Notes: generated by a model from the letters alone, not told the origin. 64,000 nt of DNA from Alphaproteobacteria bacterium (GCA_018608245.1 JABAZY010000032.1:1-64000), one strand, 5' to 3'; numbered from the stretch's first letter, positions 9,762 to 18,775 are shown. Program-made: numbers and translations.

Positions 9762-10541
9762 ATGACTAAGCCCTCAAAAGAAGACGCAACTCCCAATATT
9801 GATTGGCGTGTTTCGGTTTATGAAACCGTTGAAAGCACGCAAACACATGTCTTTGAAAAAGTGGCTGAAGATGAGCCTGAAGGCTTTGTCGTTCAGGGGC
9901 TTCAGCAAGTAGGGGGTAAGGGTCGCCACGGTAATCAATGGACATCACCTATTGGTAATTTATATATGTCGATGTTGCTACGTCCAGACTGCACGATGAT
10001 GCAGGCGGGGGAGATGGCTTTTGTGATTGGCGTTGCACTATCAGAAGCAATGAACCCATACATTGATCCAAATAAGCACAACAAACAGCTGAAATGGCCG
10101 AATGATATCTTGGTCGATGGTTTAAAAATATCAGGCATTTTGATTGAGGCTGATAGCAATGATAAGGGCGGTGTAAATGCACTTGTCGTTGGGATGGGTA
10201 TTAACATTTTTATCGCTCCCGATCTTGCTGTGAGCATCAGTAAAATTAGTGAAAAACCAATCTATATAAATGTATTTCGTGATGAAGTTTTGGCTTCCAT
10301 CAACCGTTGGTATAAGCGTTGGACAGAAAAAGGCTTTGCCCCAATTCGAGATGCTTGGTTAAAACAAGCCTATGGAATCGGCGATGAAATTACGGCACGT
10401 CTGCCGAATGACAAAATTAAAGGTGTGTTTAAATCTATTGATGAACAAGGGGCGTTAATATTAGAAATGCCAGATGGCAGTGATAAAATCATTCACGCCG
10501 CTGATGTTCATTTTGGCCCAAAAGAGCAAAAGAAAAAATAA
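9762..10541 (+). CDS. birA: Biotin--[acetyl-CoA-carboxylase] ligase
   Basis: This enzyme activates biotin with ATP and attaches it to the biotin carboxyl carrier protein, needed for fatty acid synthesis. The 259-residue protein has the biotinyl-AMP loop GGKGRHGNQW (equivalent to GRGRxGR.W), GNLYMSMLLRP, and KWPNDILVDGLKISGIL, then a small SH3-like C-terminal domain. The N-terminal helix-turn-helix of the E. coli repressor is absent, so it is a monofunctional ligase. It overlaps coaX by 1 nt. Confidence 0.95.
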   Translation: MTKPSKEDATPNIDWRVSVYETVESTQTHVFEKVAEDEPEGFVVQGLQQVGGKGRHGNQWTSPIGNLYMSMLLRPDCTMMQAGEMAFVIGVALSEAMNPYIDPNKHNKQLKWPNDILVDGLKISGILIEADSNDKGGVNALVVGMGINIFIAPDLAVSISKISEKPIYINVFRDEVLASINRWYKRWTEKGFAPIRDAWLKQAYGIGDEITARLPNDKIKGVFKSIDEQGALILEMPDGSDKIIHAADVHFGPKEQKKK

Positions 10542-11290
10542 TGTTATTAGCCATTGATGCAGGAAATACCAATATAGTTTTTGCCGTGTATAACGGTGAG
10601 GAAAAACTTAATCAATGGCGCGTTGAAACCCATAAGTTATCTAGCGACATATTTTCAGAAATCCAAAGTGATTTTTCTGATATTGATGACGTTATTATTT
10701 GCTCTGTTGTGCCTAAAATAAATGATGCCTTGGTGGAAAATTGTCAGGAATTTTTTAATGTTCAAGCTGATTTTGTGACGCACGAAAACATCGATATTGA
10801 AATTAAAATTGATAAGCCTCAGCAATTGGGAACGGATAGAATGGTTGGCGCGTCTGCCGCTGTTCAATTGTGCAAAACGCCAATTATTGTGGTGGATTTT
10901 GGTACATCGACAAATTTTGATGTGATTGATGCAAAAGGCGCTCATTGCGGTGGTGTCTTGGCAACGGGCGCTAAATTATCTCTATCTGCATTGGAACAGG
11001 CTGCGGCGCAATTGCCTAATATTGAAATTGCCAAACCTCAAAATATCATAGGCACGAATACATTGGATGCGATGCAATCAGGTATCTATTGGGGCTATAT
11101 TGCCATGGTTGAAGGGCTTATTGTTAAAATTAAAACTGAGATGAATGAAGAAAATATATCTGTTGTGGCAACTGGCGGATTAGCGCCGTTATTCGAACAA
11201 GGAACAGATATGTTTGATATTATGGATCAAGACTTGATTATGAAGGGATTACTCCATATGCATAAGGTCATTAAAGGTTTAAAAGGATAA
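10541..11290 (+). CDS. coaX: Type III pantothenate kinase
   Basis: CoaX phosphorylates pantothenate, the first step of coenzyme A synthesis. The 249-residue protein has the ASKHA-fold motifs DAGNTNIVFAVY at the N-terminus, GTDRMVGASAA and the phosphate-binding DFGTSTNFDVID, plus a C-terminal ATGG. Length is normal. It overlaps birA by 1 nt and precedes rnj by 3 nt, the standard alphaproteobacterial arrangement. Confidence 0.95.
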   Translation: MLLAIDAGNTNIVFAVYNGEEKLNQWRVETHKLSSDIFSEIQSDFSDIDDVIICSVVPKINDALVENCQEFFNVQADFVTHENIDIEIKIDKPQQLGTDRMVGASAAVQLCKTPIIVVDFGTSTNFDVIDAKGAHCGGVLATGAKLSLSALEQAAAQLPNIEIAKPQNIIGTNTLDAMQSGIYWGYIAMVEGLIVKIKTEMNEENISVVATGGLAPLFEQGTDMFDIMDQDLIMKGLLHMHKVIKGLKG

Positions 11291-11293
11291 TTA

Positions 11294-12967
11294 ATGACTA
11301 AAAAATATAACCCAGATGAATTACTGTTCGTTCCTTTAGGGGGCGCTGAGCAATTCGGCGCGAACCTGAATGTTTATGGATATAAGGGCAAATGGCTTGC
11401 GGTTGATATGGGTATCGGCTTTGCGGATGAATATTATCCGGGCGTTGATATTCTACTACCTAACCCAAAATTCTTAGAAGCGCATAAAGAAGATATCTGT
11501 GGCCTGATTATTACGCATGCTCACGAAGATCATATTGGTGGTGTGGCACATTTATGGCCACGCTTAAAATGCCCGATTTACTGTACAGAATTCACAGCTA
11601 TCATCTTGAAGAAAAAGATGGCAGAAAATCCAGAATGCCGTGGCGCGAAAATTCATATTATTGATCAACAAACACCTGTAAAAATTGCACCATTTACGTG
11701 TACGTTTTTGCCCGTAACTCATTCTGTGCCGAACACATCATCTATTCTAATCGAAACTGATTTGGGCAATGTGCTTCACAGTGGTGATTGGAACTTAGAT
11801 CCTCGTCCTGTTTTGGGTGATAAAACAGATGAAGCCATATTCAGAAAAATTGGTGATGACGGTGTGTTGGCCTATGTAGGCGATTCAACAAACGCAGGGG
11901 TCAATGGTTTTTCTGGCTCTGAAAGCGATGTGGAAGAGGGGCTTAGCCAAGTCTTTAAAGACCGCAAAGGGCGCATTGTTATTACAATTTTCTCCTCTAA
12001 TATTGGGCGTGTACGCTCTATCTGTAAGGCAGCGGCGGAGAATGATCGTCATGTGGCCGTGCTTGGTCGTTCGCTCCATCGTATGATTGGTGCGGCAACA
12101 GATTGTGGTTATTTGGATGATATTGAAAATTTTATCGAGGAAGAAGATATTGGTCATCTTCCAAATGATAAAGTAGTGATTATCGCGACAGGTTCCCAAG
12201 GTGAGGCACGTGCGCAAGTGGGTAAAATTGCCCGTGGCGATCATAAAAATCTCAAATTAGACCGTGGCGACACCGTTATCTTTTCTTCTCGTGCTATTCC
12301 GGGTAATGAAAAAGAAATCAACTTTGTTCAAAACCGTTTGGCAGGTTCAGGTATCGATGTAATTAATCCTAGAGATACAGAGCATTGCATTCATGTGTCT
12401 GGTCATCCTGCGCGTGATGAAATTAAACTGATGTATGATTGGGTGCGCCCACAAATTGTGGTGCCCGTTCATGGTGAGAAAATCATGTTACAAGATCAAG
12501 CGGAATTGGCACGTAATAGCCAAATCAGCCAAGTGGTTGTTCCCAGTAATGGTACAATGATTAGATTAGCGCCGAACAAGCCAGAAATTATCGACCACGT
12601 GGAAACAGGATTATTAGCGGTTGAGCCAGGGCGGATTATCGCCTCAGGTCACAAAGCAATTTCTGAACGCCGTAAGCTTCAATATTCAGGTACGATGCAT
12701 ATTTCAGTTGTGATTGATCGTAAGTACGAACTTATCGCTGATCCGCAAATCACGACCGTTGGGCTATTTGATGATGATGTTGATGATATCCCAGATTTTG
12801 AAGATGACTTATCAACTGAGATAGAAGACTTGCTTCATAGTCTAAAACGCAGTGGTAAAAAAGATGTTGAGTATTTAGAAGAGCAGGTACGTATCATGGC
12901 AATGCGCTATGTCTTTGACATCCTCCGCATCAAACCAAAAGTTAACGTGCATCTAATGAAAGTATAA
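11294..12967 (+). CDS. rnj: Ribonuclease J
   Basis: RNase J is a metallo-beta-lactamase/beta-CASP ribonuclease with endo- and 5'-3' exonuclease activity, used in rRNA and mRNA processing. The 557-residue protein has the zinc motif HAHEDHIGG (75-83), further metal ligands in HSGDWNLDP and VPVHGEKIML, and the beta-CASP motif HVSGHPARDE. The C-terminal domain is acidic (DDDVDDIPDFEDD). Its last 26 bp overlap, tail to tail, a small opposite-strand gene. Confidence 0.96.
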   Translation: MTKKYNPDELLFVPLGGAEQFGANLNVYGYKGKWLAVDMGIGFADEYYPGVDILLPNPKFLEAHKEDICGLIITHAHEDHIGGVAHLWPRLKCPIYCTEFTAIILKKKMAENPECRGAKIHIIDQQTPVKIAPFTCTFLPVTHSVPNTSSILIETDLGNVLHSGDWNLDPRPVLGDKTDEAIFRKIGDDGVLAYVGDSTNAGVNGFSGSESDVEEGLSQVFKDRKGRIVITIFSSNIGRVRSICKAAAENDRHVAVLGRSLHRMIGAATDCGYLDDIENFIEEEDIGHLPNDKVVIIATGSQGEARAQVGKIARGDHKNLKLDRGDTVIFSSRAIPGNEKEINFVQNRLAGSGIDVINPRDTEHCIHVSGHPARDEIKLMYDWVRPQIVVPVHGEKIMLQDQAELARNSQISQVVVPSNGTMIRLAPNKPEIIDHVETGLLAVEPGRIIASGHKAISERRKLQYSGTMHISVVIDRKYELIADPQITTVGLFDDDVDDIPDFEDDLSTEIEDLLHSLKRSGKKDVEYLEEQVRIMAMRYVFDILRIKPKVNVHLMKV

Positions 12968-13160
12968 TGGGTTCCGAAGGAGCTTCTTGAGGCTCTGTTG
13001 GGTATCTTCCATCACCGTGAGTCATAACGGCTTCATTTGCTTCAAAAATTGCTACGGCAATTTCTTGTAGGGTTTCTTTCTCAATAGGACCAATAAAATG
13101 CATTGCAATACCGATAGCGGCTTCAAGAAATCTGTTTGTAATAGAAGGGGTCCTGTTCAT
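12942..13160 (-). CDS. Small helical hypothetical protein, second gene of a two-gene unit
   Basis: This is a 72-residue protein of unknown function. Residues 8-42 are probably helical (TNRFLEAAIGIAMHFIG) and the C-terminus is Pro/Glu-rich. GAGG precedes the ATG by 6 nt. It follows the 13170-13373 gene by 9 nt on the same strand, so the two probably share a transcript. Their N-terminal halves share a pattern: NR, Ala, Gly, then a Phe-Ile pair, then A-x-IF. Paralogy is therefore possible. It overlaps the rnj 3' end by 26 bp. Confidence 0.55.
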   Translation of the reverse strand: MNRTPSITNRFLEAAIGIAMHFIGPIEKETLQEIAVAIFEANEAVMTHGDGRYPTEPQEAPSEPIILSLDAR

Positions 13161-13169
13161 TTTATGCCT

Positions 13170-13373
13170 CTAATATAAATGTGGGGAGAATTTGGAAAAT
13201 TTTAAAATATCCGTAACTTCAATAGAGGTATTCTCATAAGATGAATCTTTTACTGAATCTAAGAAAATTTGTGCTAAGTCTACATCGGGATATTCAAACC
13301 TGATGAATAGAGCAACTAATGAACCTAAAACGGCATGTTGTACTCTGTTTCTAGTTGCTTTAGGGTCTTCCAT
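13170..13373 (-). CDS. Small helical hypothetical protein, first gene of a two-gene unit
   Basis: A 67-residue protein, MEDPKATRNRVQHAVLGSLV at the N-terminus, with one long predicted helix and no recognised domain. It has no Shine-Dalgarno sequence. A near-consensus promoter (TTGACA, 17 nt, TAATAA) ends 8 nt before the ATG, which points to a leaderless mRNA. The gene lies between rnj and the DUF1467 gene, opposite to both. Function unknown. Confidence 0.55.
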   Translation of the reverse strand: MEDPKATRNRVQHAVLGSLVALFIRFEYPDVDLAQIFLDSVKDSSYENTSIEVTDILKFSKFSPHLY

Positions 13374-13381
13374 AATAAACT

Positions 13382-13410
13382 TTATTAAACATAAGAAAGA
13401 ATGTTGTCAA
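13382..13410 (-). promoter_or_regulatory. Promoter of the two small genes at 12942-13373
   Basis: Minus strand: TTGACA (13405-13410), 17-nt spacer, TAATAA (13382-13387). Both boxes are close to consensus. The expected start lies 0-3 nt before the ATG. The -35 box touches the start codon of the divergent DUF1467 gene. Confidence 0.6.
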
Positions 13411-13679
13411 TGAATATAGTTACTGCGATTTTGGTCTATTTTTTAGTCTTTTGGACGATTTTGTTTATGGTTTTGCCATGGGAAAATCGTAAGCCAGAGA
13501 CGCTAGAAAAGGGGATGGCGGGAAGCGCGCCAGCTAAGCCACGTATAAAAGAGAAGTTTTTGATTACTTTTGTTATCTCAGGCCTGATTTCTGCCATTAT
13601 TTACTTGCTTATTCATCTGAACCTATTAGATTTTTACGAAATGTCTCGTGAAATGATGAAAGAGGATGGCGTAGAATGA
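13410..13679 (+). CDS. DUF1467 family membrane protein
   Basis: A small membrane protein of a family typical of alphaproteobacteria and usually found just upstream of proS. The 89-residue product has a first TM helix (IVTAILVYFLVFWTILFMVL), a polar loop with the PWENRKPE and GSAPAKPR elements, and a second TM helix (LITFVISGLISAIIYLLI). I place the start at ATG 13410, because AAGAAAGA (13393-13400) would touch the alternative ATG at 13401. Its molecular function is not known. It overlaps the next gene by 4 nt. Confidence 0.8.
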   Translation: MNIVTAILVYFLVFWTILFMVLPWENRKPETLEKGMAGSAPAKPRIKEKFLITFVISGLISAIIYLLIHLNLLDFYEMSREMMKEDGVE

Positions 13680-14494
13680 AAAAATTATTATTAGCTACAG
13701 GAATAGCCCTTGTTGCAGTGTCTTTGAATGTAAAAGTTTCTGCACAAGAACACTCAGTGGAGTCCAATAAACCAGCAGTTTGTGCTGTCTTACCAAATAT
13801 TAGCGCGATGACAGGTGCTAATGATGTTGTAAATACAGTTGTGCCAGATTCAACTTATGCATCTACGGGGCAACGAGTAACCGTGAAAACAGCGACAGGT
13901 CAAATTGTTGAAGGCGATGTCATTCAAGGTGGTATTTTGTCTACGCAAGGCTCAAATGTTGGACCAACTTATCAAGCGGGTGTGGATGCCTATGGCAGAC
14001 CCGTTGTACCAGCCAATGTTGATCAAGCTTATACGCGCGATGTGATAGGTCAAAATGATAAAGTACGCGTGCCCCTTGAAATGGATTTAGCACAGCGTTT
14101 ATTGACGATGCCACAAGCACAAGGGATTACACTTCAAGCACCTTTAGGTATGTTGGAAGTTTATAAAGATGGTCGTGTGACTTATAACGATCAAGACTGG
14201 ACGTCACCAATTAACAGCTTGTGCGGTCGTCCTCAACGTGTGGTAACAACACCGCAAGTTGTTGAAAACGTTCAAGCACCTATTGTTGCCCCAACAGCGC
14301 CGACGGCACCTGTAGAAGCTACTATGCAAAACATTGTAGAGCCTGTCATGGTTGAACCTTCTGCGCCAGCAACAGTTTCGCCATCAGTTCCATTGGAAAC
14401 AACCGCACCATCCATACAAGCAAGAATACCAGGTACGATTTCTACGAAGGTCATCACAGATAAACCAGAATTATTACAAGGCGGCTCGAACTAA
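13676..14494 (+). CDS. Secreted hypothetical protein with a Pro/Val/Thr-rich C-terminus
   Basis: The 272-residue protein has a signal peptide (MKKLLLATGIALVAVSLNVKVSAQ). A globular part follows, with repeated valine-rich strands and two Cys, and then a low-complexity tail rich in Pro, Val, Ala and Thr (residues about 195-255). The tail looks like a periplasmic linker. No family recognised. It overlaps the DUF1467 gene by 4 nt and proS by 1 nt, so it is translationally coupled to both, in a place where these two genes are usually neighbours. Confidence 0.75.
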   Translation: MKKLLLATGIALVAVSLNVKVSAQEHSVESNKPAVCAVLPNISAMTGANDVVNTVVPDSTYASTGQRVTVKTATGQIVEGDVIQGGILSTQGSNVGPTYQAGVDAYGRPVVPANVDQAYTRDVIGQNDKVRVPLEMDLAQRLLTMPQAQGITLQAPLGMLEVYKDGRVTYNDQDWTSPINSLCGRPQRVVTTPQVVENVQAPIVAPTAPTAPVEATMQNIVEPVMVEPSAPATVSPSVPLETTAPSIQARIPGTISTKVITDKPELLQGGSN

Positions 14495-15984
14495 TGAACA
14501 AACCAGCTAAACAGCAGCAAGGCCAGAATAACAAGAAGAAGCCAAGAACCGCTATCACGCCAACTCGCGAAGAGGATTTTGCGGAGTGGTATCAGCAGGT
14601 GGTGAAATCGGCTGACTTCGCCGAAAACTCGCCGACGCGTGGGTGTATGATTATCAAGCCGTATGGCTGGGCAATCTGGGAAAAATGCCAAGAAATTTTT
14701 GATAAATGGCTAAAAGATTATGGCGTTGAGAACGCGTCATTCCCATTGCTAATCCCAATGAGCTTTTTCTCACGCGAAGCTGAGCATGTTGAAGGTTTTG
14801 CCAAAGAATGTGCAGTTGTAACCCATCACCGTTTAGAATCTGACGGGAAGGGTGGCTTGCAACCTGCTGAAGATGCGAAGTTGGAAGAGCCTTATGTTGT
14901 GCGCCCAACGTCTGAGACAATTATTGGTGATGCGATGTCACGTTGGATTCAATCCTATCGTGACCTGCCGATGCAATTAAACCAATGGGCGCAAGTGCTT
15001 CGTTGGGAGATGCGAACGCGTCTATTTTTACGTACGGCTGAATTCTTTTGGCATGAAGGGCATAACGCCTTTGAAGATCACAAGGGCGCGGATGATGACT
15101 GCTTACATGTGATGGGGCTATACGAGAAATTCTTCACAGAGCATTTGGCTTTTGATGGTTTCGTTGGTGTGAAAACACCAGAGGAAACATTCCCTGGCGC
15201 GAACCGTACTTATGCATTCGAAGCAATGATGCAAGATGGTAAGGCTCTACAGGCCGCTACTACGCATGATCTAGGCACAACGTTCGCCAAAACATTTAAC
15301 ATCACATATCAAGGGCGTGACGAAAAAGAACATCTTTGTCATACAACCTCATGGGCGTTTAGCACCCGTACCATTGGTGGGTTGATTATGATGCATGCGG
15401 ATGATGATGGTATGATTATGCCGCCACGTATTGCACCACAACAAATCATTATCCTACCGATTGTTAAGGAAGATACAGCCGAAGCGGTTCAAGCGTTCTG
15501 CGCGAAGCTAACCAAAGACCTGAAAGCGAAAGGTTTCCGTGTGAAGTTTGATAACCGTGATATGCGTACACCAGATAAGATGTGGGACGCTGTGAAAAAA
15601 GGTGTGCCTATCCGTGTGGAAATCGGTGCAAGAGAAATGGAAGAAGGTCAGCTAACCTATGTACGCCGTGATATTGGACGTGAGTCAAAAACGACTTTGG
15701 CTGTGGAAGAGTTTGTGGATAAAGCTGAGGGTATTTTAGATGATATCCACGATACTATGTTGGCGCGTACGCGTAAATTCCGTGATGAAAACACGCATGA
15801 TGTGACCTCGATTGATGAAATTGAAGCTTTCTTTAAGGCCGAGAAAATTGGTTTCTTGCGCGCACCAGTTGCCATCCTCGAAGATGACAAATTGGAAGCG
15901 GTGATGAAAGAATACTCACTTTCTACCCGTAACATGCCGAACGCTGATAAAGGCGAAAAAGTTTTAATCGCGAAGGCCTACTAA
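14494..15984 (+). CDS. proS: Prolyl-tRNA synthetase, archaeal/eukaryotic type
   Basis: ProRS charges tRNA-Pro. The 496-residue class II enzyme matches the type found in archaea, eukaryotes and Thermus: FAEWYQQVV and RGCMIIKPYGWAIWE near the start, PMSFFSREAEHVEGF, VRPTSETIIG (motif 2 region), LRWEMRTRLFLRTAEFFWHEGH, TTHDLGTTFAKTF, and the hallmark C-terminal tyrosine (VLIAKAY). The Cys residues of the C-terminal zinc site are missing. Alphaproteobacteria normally carry the short bacterial-type enzyme at this position. A basic, Gln/Lys-rich leader of about 20 residues is extra. It overlaps the secreted-protein gene by 1 nt; lolC follows 4 nt later. Confidence 0.95.
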   Translation: MNKPAKQQQGQNNKKKPRTAITPTREEDFAEWYQQVVKSADFAENSPTRGCMIIKPYGWAIWEKCQEIFDKWLKDYGVENASFPLLIPMSFFSREAEHVEGFAKECAVVTHHRLESDGKGGLQPAEDAKLEEPYVVRPTSETIIGDAMSRWIQSYRDLPMQLNQWAQVLRWEMRTRLFLRTAEFFWHEGHNAFEDHKGADDDCLHVMGLYEKFFTEHLAFDGFVGVKTPEETFPGANRTYAFEAMMQDGKALQAATTHDLGTTFAKTFNITYQGRDEKEHLCHTTSWAFSTRTIGGLIMMHADDDGMIMPPRIAPQQIIILPIVKEDTAEAVQAFCAKLTKDLKAKGFRVKFDNRDMRTPDKMWDAVKKGVPIRVEIGAREMEEGQLTYVRRDIGRESKTTLAVEEFVDKAEGILDDIHDTMLARTRKFRDENTHDVTSIDEIEAFFKAEKIGFLRAPVAILEDDKLEAVMKEYSLSTRNMPNADKGEKVLIAKAY

Positions 15985-15988
15985 AGCA

Positions 15989-17230
15989 ATGTTCTCACCC
16001 TTTGAAAGAATGATGTCATGGCGCTATTTACGTGCCCGTAAGAAAGAGGGCTTTGTCTCTGTTATTGCGGCGTTCTCGTTTCTAGGGATTATGCTTGGCG
16101 TAGCGACATTAATTATTGTCATGTCTGTCATGAACGGTTTCCGTGCAGAACTCGTAGATCGTATCTTAGGGTTAAACGGACACTTAAACGTTTATTCTGA
16201 AACAGGCACGCTGAATAATTATATGTCAGTGGTTGATCGTCTGGAAAAGATTAAGGGCGTAGAATCTGTCCGTCCCATGATTGAAGGGCAGGTGCTTATC
16301 TCCGTCAACGGTGCCGCAAATGGTGCATTGGTACGTGGTCTAAGCCGTGAAGATTTTGCCACCAAACCTCTATTATCTGAGTCCATTACCGCAGGACAAT
16401 TATCCAACTTTGGTGGTCAGAATGTAGCGATTGGCATTAAACTAGCGGAGCGAATGAATTTATCCGTAGGCTCTGACCTCACGCTATTGGCCCCTAAAGG
16501 AAAAGCGACTCCGTTCGGCACTGTGCCACGCTCGGCTAGCTATAAAGTTGGCGTTATCTTTGATGTGGGCATGTACGAATATAACAGCGGTTTCATCTTC
16601 ATGGATTTAACCTCCGCTCAAAAATTCTTTCAACTTCGTAATGCCGTCAATTCTGTCGAGGTCATGACCAAGAATATAACGGTGGCTGATGAAATTAAAG
16701 GCGAAATCATCATCGCAATGGATGGCTATGCGGGTGTCTATGATTGGCGCGATGCCAATAGCTCGTTCCTAAACGCTTTGGCGGTCGAGCGTAACGTTAT
16801 GTTCCTAATCCTAACGTTGATCATTATTGTTGCGGCCTTCAATATTATCTCTTCCATGATTATGCTGGTGAAGGATAAAGGCAAAGATATTGCGATTATG
16901 CGTACAATGGGCGCGACGCAGAAAAATGTGATGAAAATTTTTGTCCTAACAGGCGCTAGTATTGGCTTAGTCGGAACATTTGCAGGGGCATTGCTCGGCA
17001 CCTTATTTGCCCTAAATATTGAAACCATCCGCCAGTTTTTGGAAGGTATCAGTAATACCGAATTATTCGCCGCTGAAATTTACTTCCTCTCCCAACTACC
17101 CGCCGTGGTCAGCTGGGATGAAGTGCTAACCGTCGTTCTAATGGCGTTGGTGCTCTCTATCGGCGCAACTATTTATCCCGCTTGGCGTGCTTCACGTTTA
17201 GATCCAGTGGAGGCGTTGCGTTATGAGTGA
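15989..17230 (+). CDS. lolC: Lipoprotein-releasing ABC transporter permease LolC/LolE type
   Basis: This permease, with LolD, extracts outer-membrane lipoproteins from the inner membrane and hands them to LolA. The 413-residue protein has the usual topology: TM1 (about 25-50), a large periplasmic domain, and three C-terminal TM helices with the FtsX-like signature. The first TM is preceded by MMSWRYLRARKKEGF, and the C-terminus ends YPAWRASRLDPVEALRYE. It overlaps lolD by 8 nt. A single permease gene here, as in other alphaproteobacteria, suggests a LolF-like homodimer. Confidence 0.95.
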   Translation: MFSPFERMMSWRYLRARKKEGFVSVIAAFSFLGIMLGVATLIIVMSVMNGFRAELVDRILGLNGHLNVYSETGTLNNYMSVVDRLEKIKGVESVRPMIEGQVLISVNGAANGALVRGLSREDFATKPLLSESITAGQLSNFGGQNVAIGIKLAERMNLSVGSDLTLLAPKGKATPFGTVPRSASYKVGVIFDVGMYEYNSGFIFMDLTSAQKFFQLRNAVNSVEVMTKNITVADEIKGEIIIAMDGYAGVYDWRDANSSFLNALAVERNVMFLILTLIIIVAAFNIISSMIMLVKDKGKDIAIMRTMGATQKNVMKIFVLTGASIGLVGTFAGALLGTLFALNIETIRQFLEGISNTELFAAEIYFLSQLPAVVSWDEVLTVVLMALVLSIGATIYPAWRASRLDPVEALRYE

Positions 17231-17906
17231 TAAAGTTATTCTGTCCACCCATGAATTGTCAAAGACGTATACCCAAGGTAGTGAAAAATTAACTGTTCTT
17301 CATAATGTTGATGTAGCGGTGAAGGCTGGTGAGATTGTAGCTCTTGTCGGGCCAAGTGGTTCAGGTAAATCGACGTTCCTACAAATGGTTGGCCTACTTG
17401 ATAAGCCATCAAAGGGGCAAATCGCAATTAATGGTGAAAACGTAGAGAGCCTGAATGGTCATCAACGCACCCTAAAGCGCCGTGAGTTTATCGGCTTTAT
17501 CTATCAATTCCATTATCTTCTCCCTGAATTCTCAGCTGTTGAAAACGTTATCATTCCGCAAATGATTGCAGGTAAATCTCGTGCGGATTCTCGTGAGCGC
17601 GCAGTAGAATTATTAACCTCCCTTAAAATGGATCACCGTTTAGAACATCGTCCTGCGGCATTATCGGGCGGGGAGCAGCAACGCGTAGCAATTGCCCGTG
17701 CGCTTGCCAATAACCCCAAATTATTACTAGCCGATGAGCCAACAGGAAACCTAGACCCAGAAACATCAGAAACAGTCTTCGAACTGCTAATGAACCTAGT
17801 CCGCGACACAGGCGTCGGCGCCATCATCGCCACCCACAACATGAACATAGCCGAACGCATGGACCGCATCCTAGAACTAAAAAACGGCCGCATTTTGAGC
17901 TATTAA
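17223..17906 (+). CDS. lolD: Lipoprotein-releasing ABC transporter ATP-binding protein
   Basis: LolD is the ATPase of the Lol exporter. The 227-residue protein has Walker A GPSGSGKST, the Q-loop in YQFHYLLPEFSAVENV (the LolD-typical spacing), signature LSGGEQQR, Walker B LLLADEP and the switch His in ATHNM. The final 75 nt are very C-rich and G-poor compared with the rest of the gene (22 C and 9 G in 17821-17880). Confidence 0.96.
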   Translation: MSDKVILSTHELSKTYTQGSEKLTVLHNVDVAVKAGEIVALVGPSGSGKSTFLQMVGLLDKPSKGQIAINGENVESLNGHQRTLKRREFIGFIYQFHYLLPEFSAVENVIIPQMIAGKSRADSRERAVELLTSLKMDHRLEHRPAALSGGEQQRVAIARALANNPKLLLADEPTGNLDPETSETVFELLMNLVRDTGVGAIIATHNMNIAERMDRILELKNGRILSY

Positions 17907-17907
17907 A

Positions 17908-18555
17908 ATGAAAAAAAATCATTTATTTTCAATATTTATCTTTTTGATTTTAGCAGGATTTTCTCATTCTTCGAATGCTAAATCCGTTAAAGATGATAAA
18001 TATATGTGTGAGCCGCTCTACATGAACGTAGATAGGGTATTCTTTACGTATGAAGAAAAAATTCCAAATACAGTTGATTGGGATCAAGTCACAAATAAAA
18101 TTCAGAAAAAATACGGAAGAATTTATTCGAAAGGGAATATTCCATTTGAATACACAGAAAAATCTGCGGAAGAAATCATAGATAAATTCAAAAATGCGTT
18201 GCACATAAAAATAGTTTATTCGTATGTCGAAGGCACGAGTTTTTCTATTAATCTAGGAACTGAACAGCTGGCCGTTTGGGTTGAAGTGAGGGGGTATAAT
18301 GATGGAAATAATTCTGGTGTTCAGATTGGGGCATTGCCAAAATTTATTAAAAACCCAGTTGTTAGGTTAACAAGTTCACACGCAAGGATGATGGAATACA
18401 CGGCTTGTAGTGTGATTGAATTTTCATCTGATACAAAATGCTCTAATAAAATGCAATATCCTATTAGAGAATTTGAACCTGTGACCGAACAATGCATTCC
18501 GCAACATAAAGATGATATCTTTGAAGATTATCTAAATTCTATAAATGAAAAATAG
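17908..18555 (+). CDS. Secreted hypothetical protein
   Basis: The 215-residue protein has a signal peptide (MKKNHLFSIFIFLILAGF, cleavage probably after SNA) and six Cys in the mature part, which could form disulfides in the periplasm. It is AT-rich, uses different codons from lolD, and begins 1 nt after the lolD stop without a visible Shine-Dalgarno. No family recognised. The abrupt change in composition suggests a later addition at the operon end. Confidence 0.7.
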   Translation: MKKNHLFSIFIFLILAGFSHSSNAKSVKDDKYMCEPLYMNVDRVFFTYEEKIPNTVDWDQVTNKIQKKYGRIYSKGNIPFEYTEKSAEEIIDKFKNALHIKIVYSYVEGTSFSINLGTEQLAVWVEVRGYNDGNNSGVQIGALPKFIKNPVVRLTSSHARMMEYTACSVIEFSSDTKCSNKMQYPIREFEPVTEQCIPQHKDDIFEDYLNSINEK

Positions 18556-18562
18556 TAGATTA

Positions 18563-18775
18563 TTAATCCTTCTCGACTTCTGACGCTAGTTTTAGGACGT
18601 TGTTGCCGTCGTCGCTGTCTATGTAGAGGGCGGGTTCGTCTGATGTGCCGTTTCTGGTAACTTCGCTGCCGTTGATGGTGCGGGCGGTTTTTTCTTCGAA
18701 CTTGCTTTGGACTTTGCCGTGACCGTAGCCCTCGCCCCATTTCCATTTTACTTTGTCAGCTTCATTGTAGCTCAT
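18563..18775 (-). CDS. DUF2945/hypervirulence-associated Tudor-domain protein
   Basis: The 70-residue protein matches the small Tudor/SH3-like family: DKVKWKWGEGYGHGKVQSKF at the N-terminus, a central TINGSEVTRNGTSDEPALYI and a C-terminal Lys/Leu strand. Such proteins are widespread in bacteria, mostly uncharacterised. AAGGAG sits 9 nt before the ATG. It is convergent with the secreted-protein gene and divergent from dnaE. Confidence 0.75.
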   Translation of the reverse strand: MSYNEADKVKWKWGEGYGHGKVQSKFEEKTARTINGSEVTRNGTSDEPALYIDSDDGNNVLKLASEVEKD

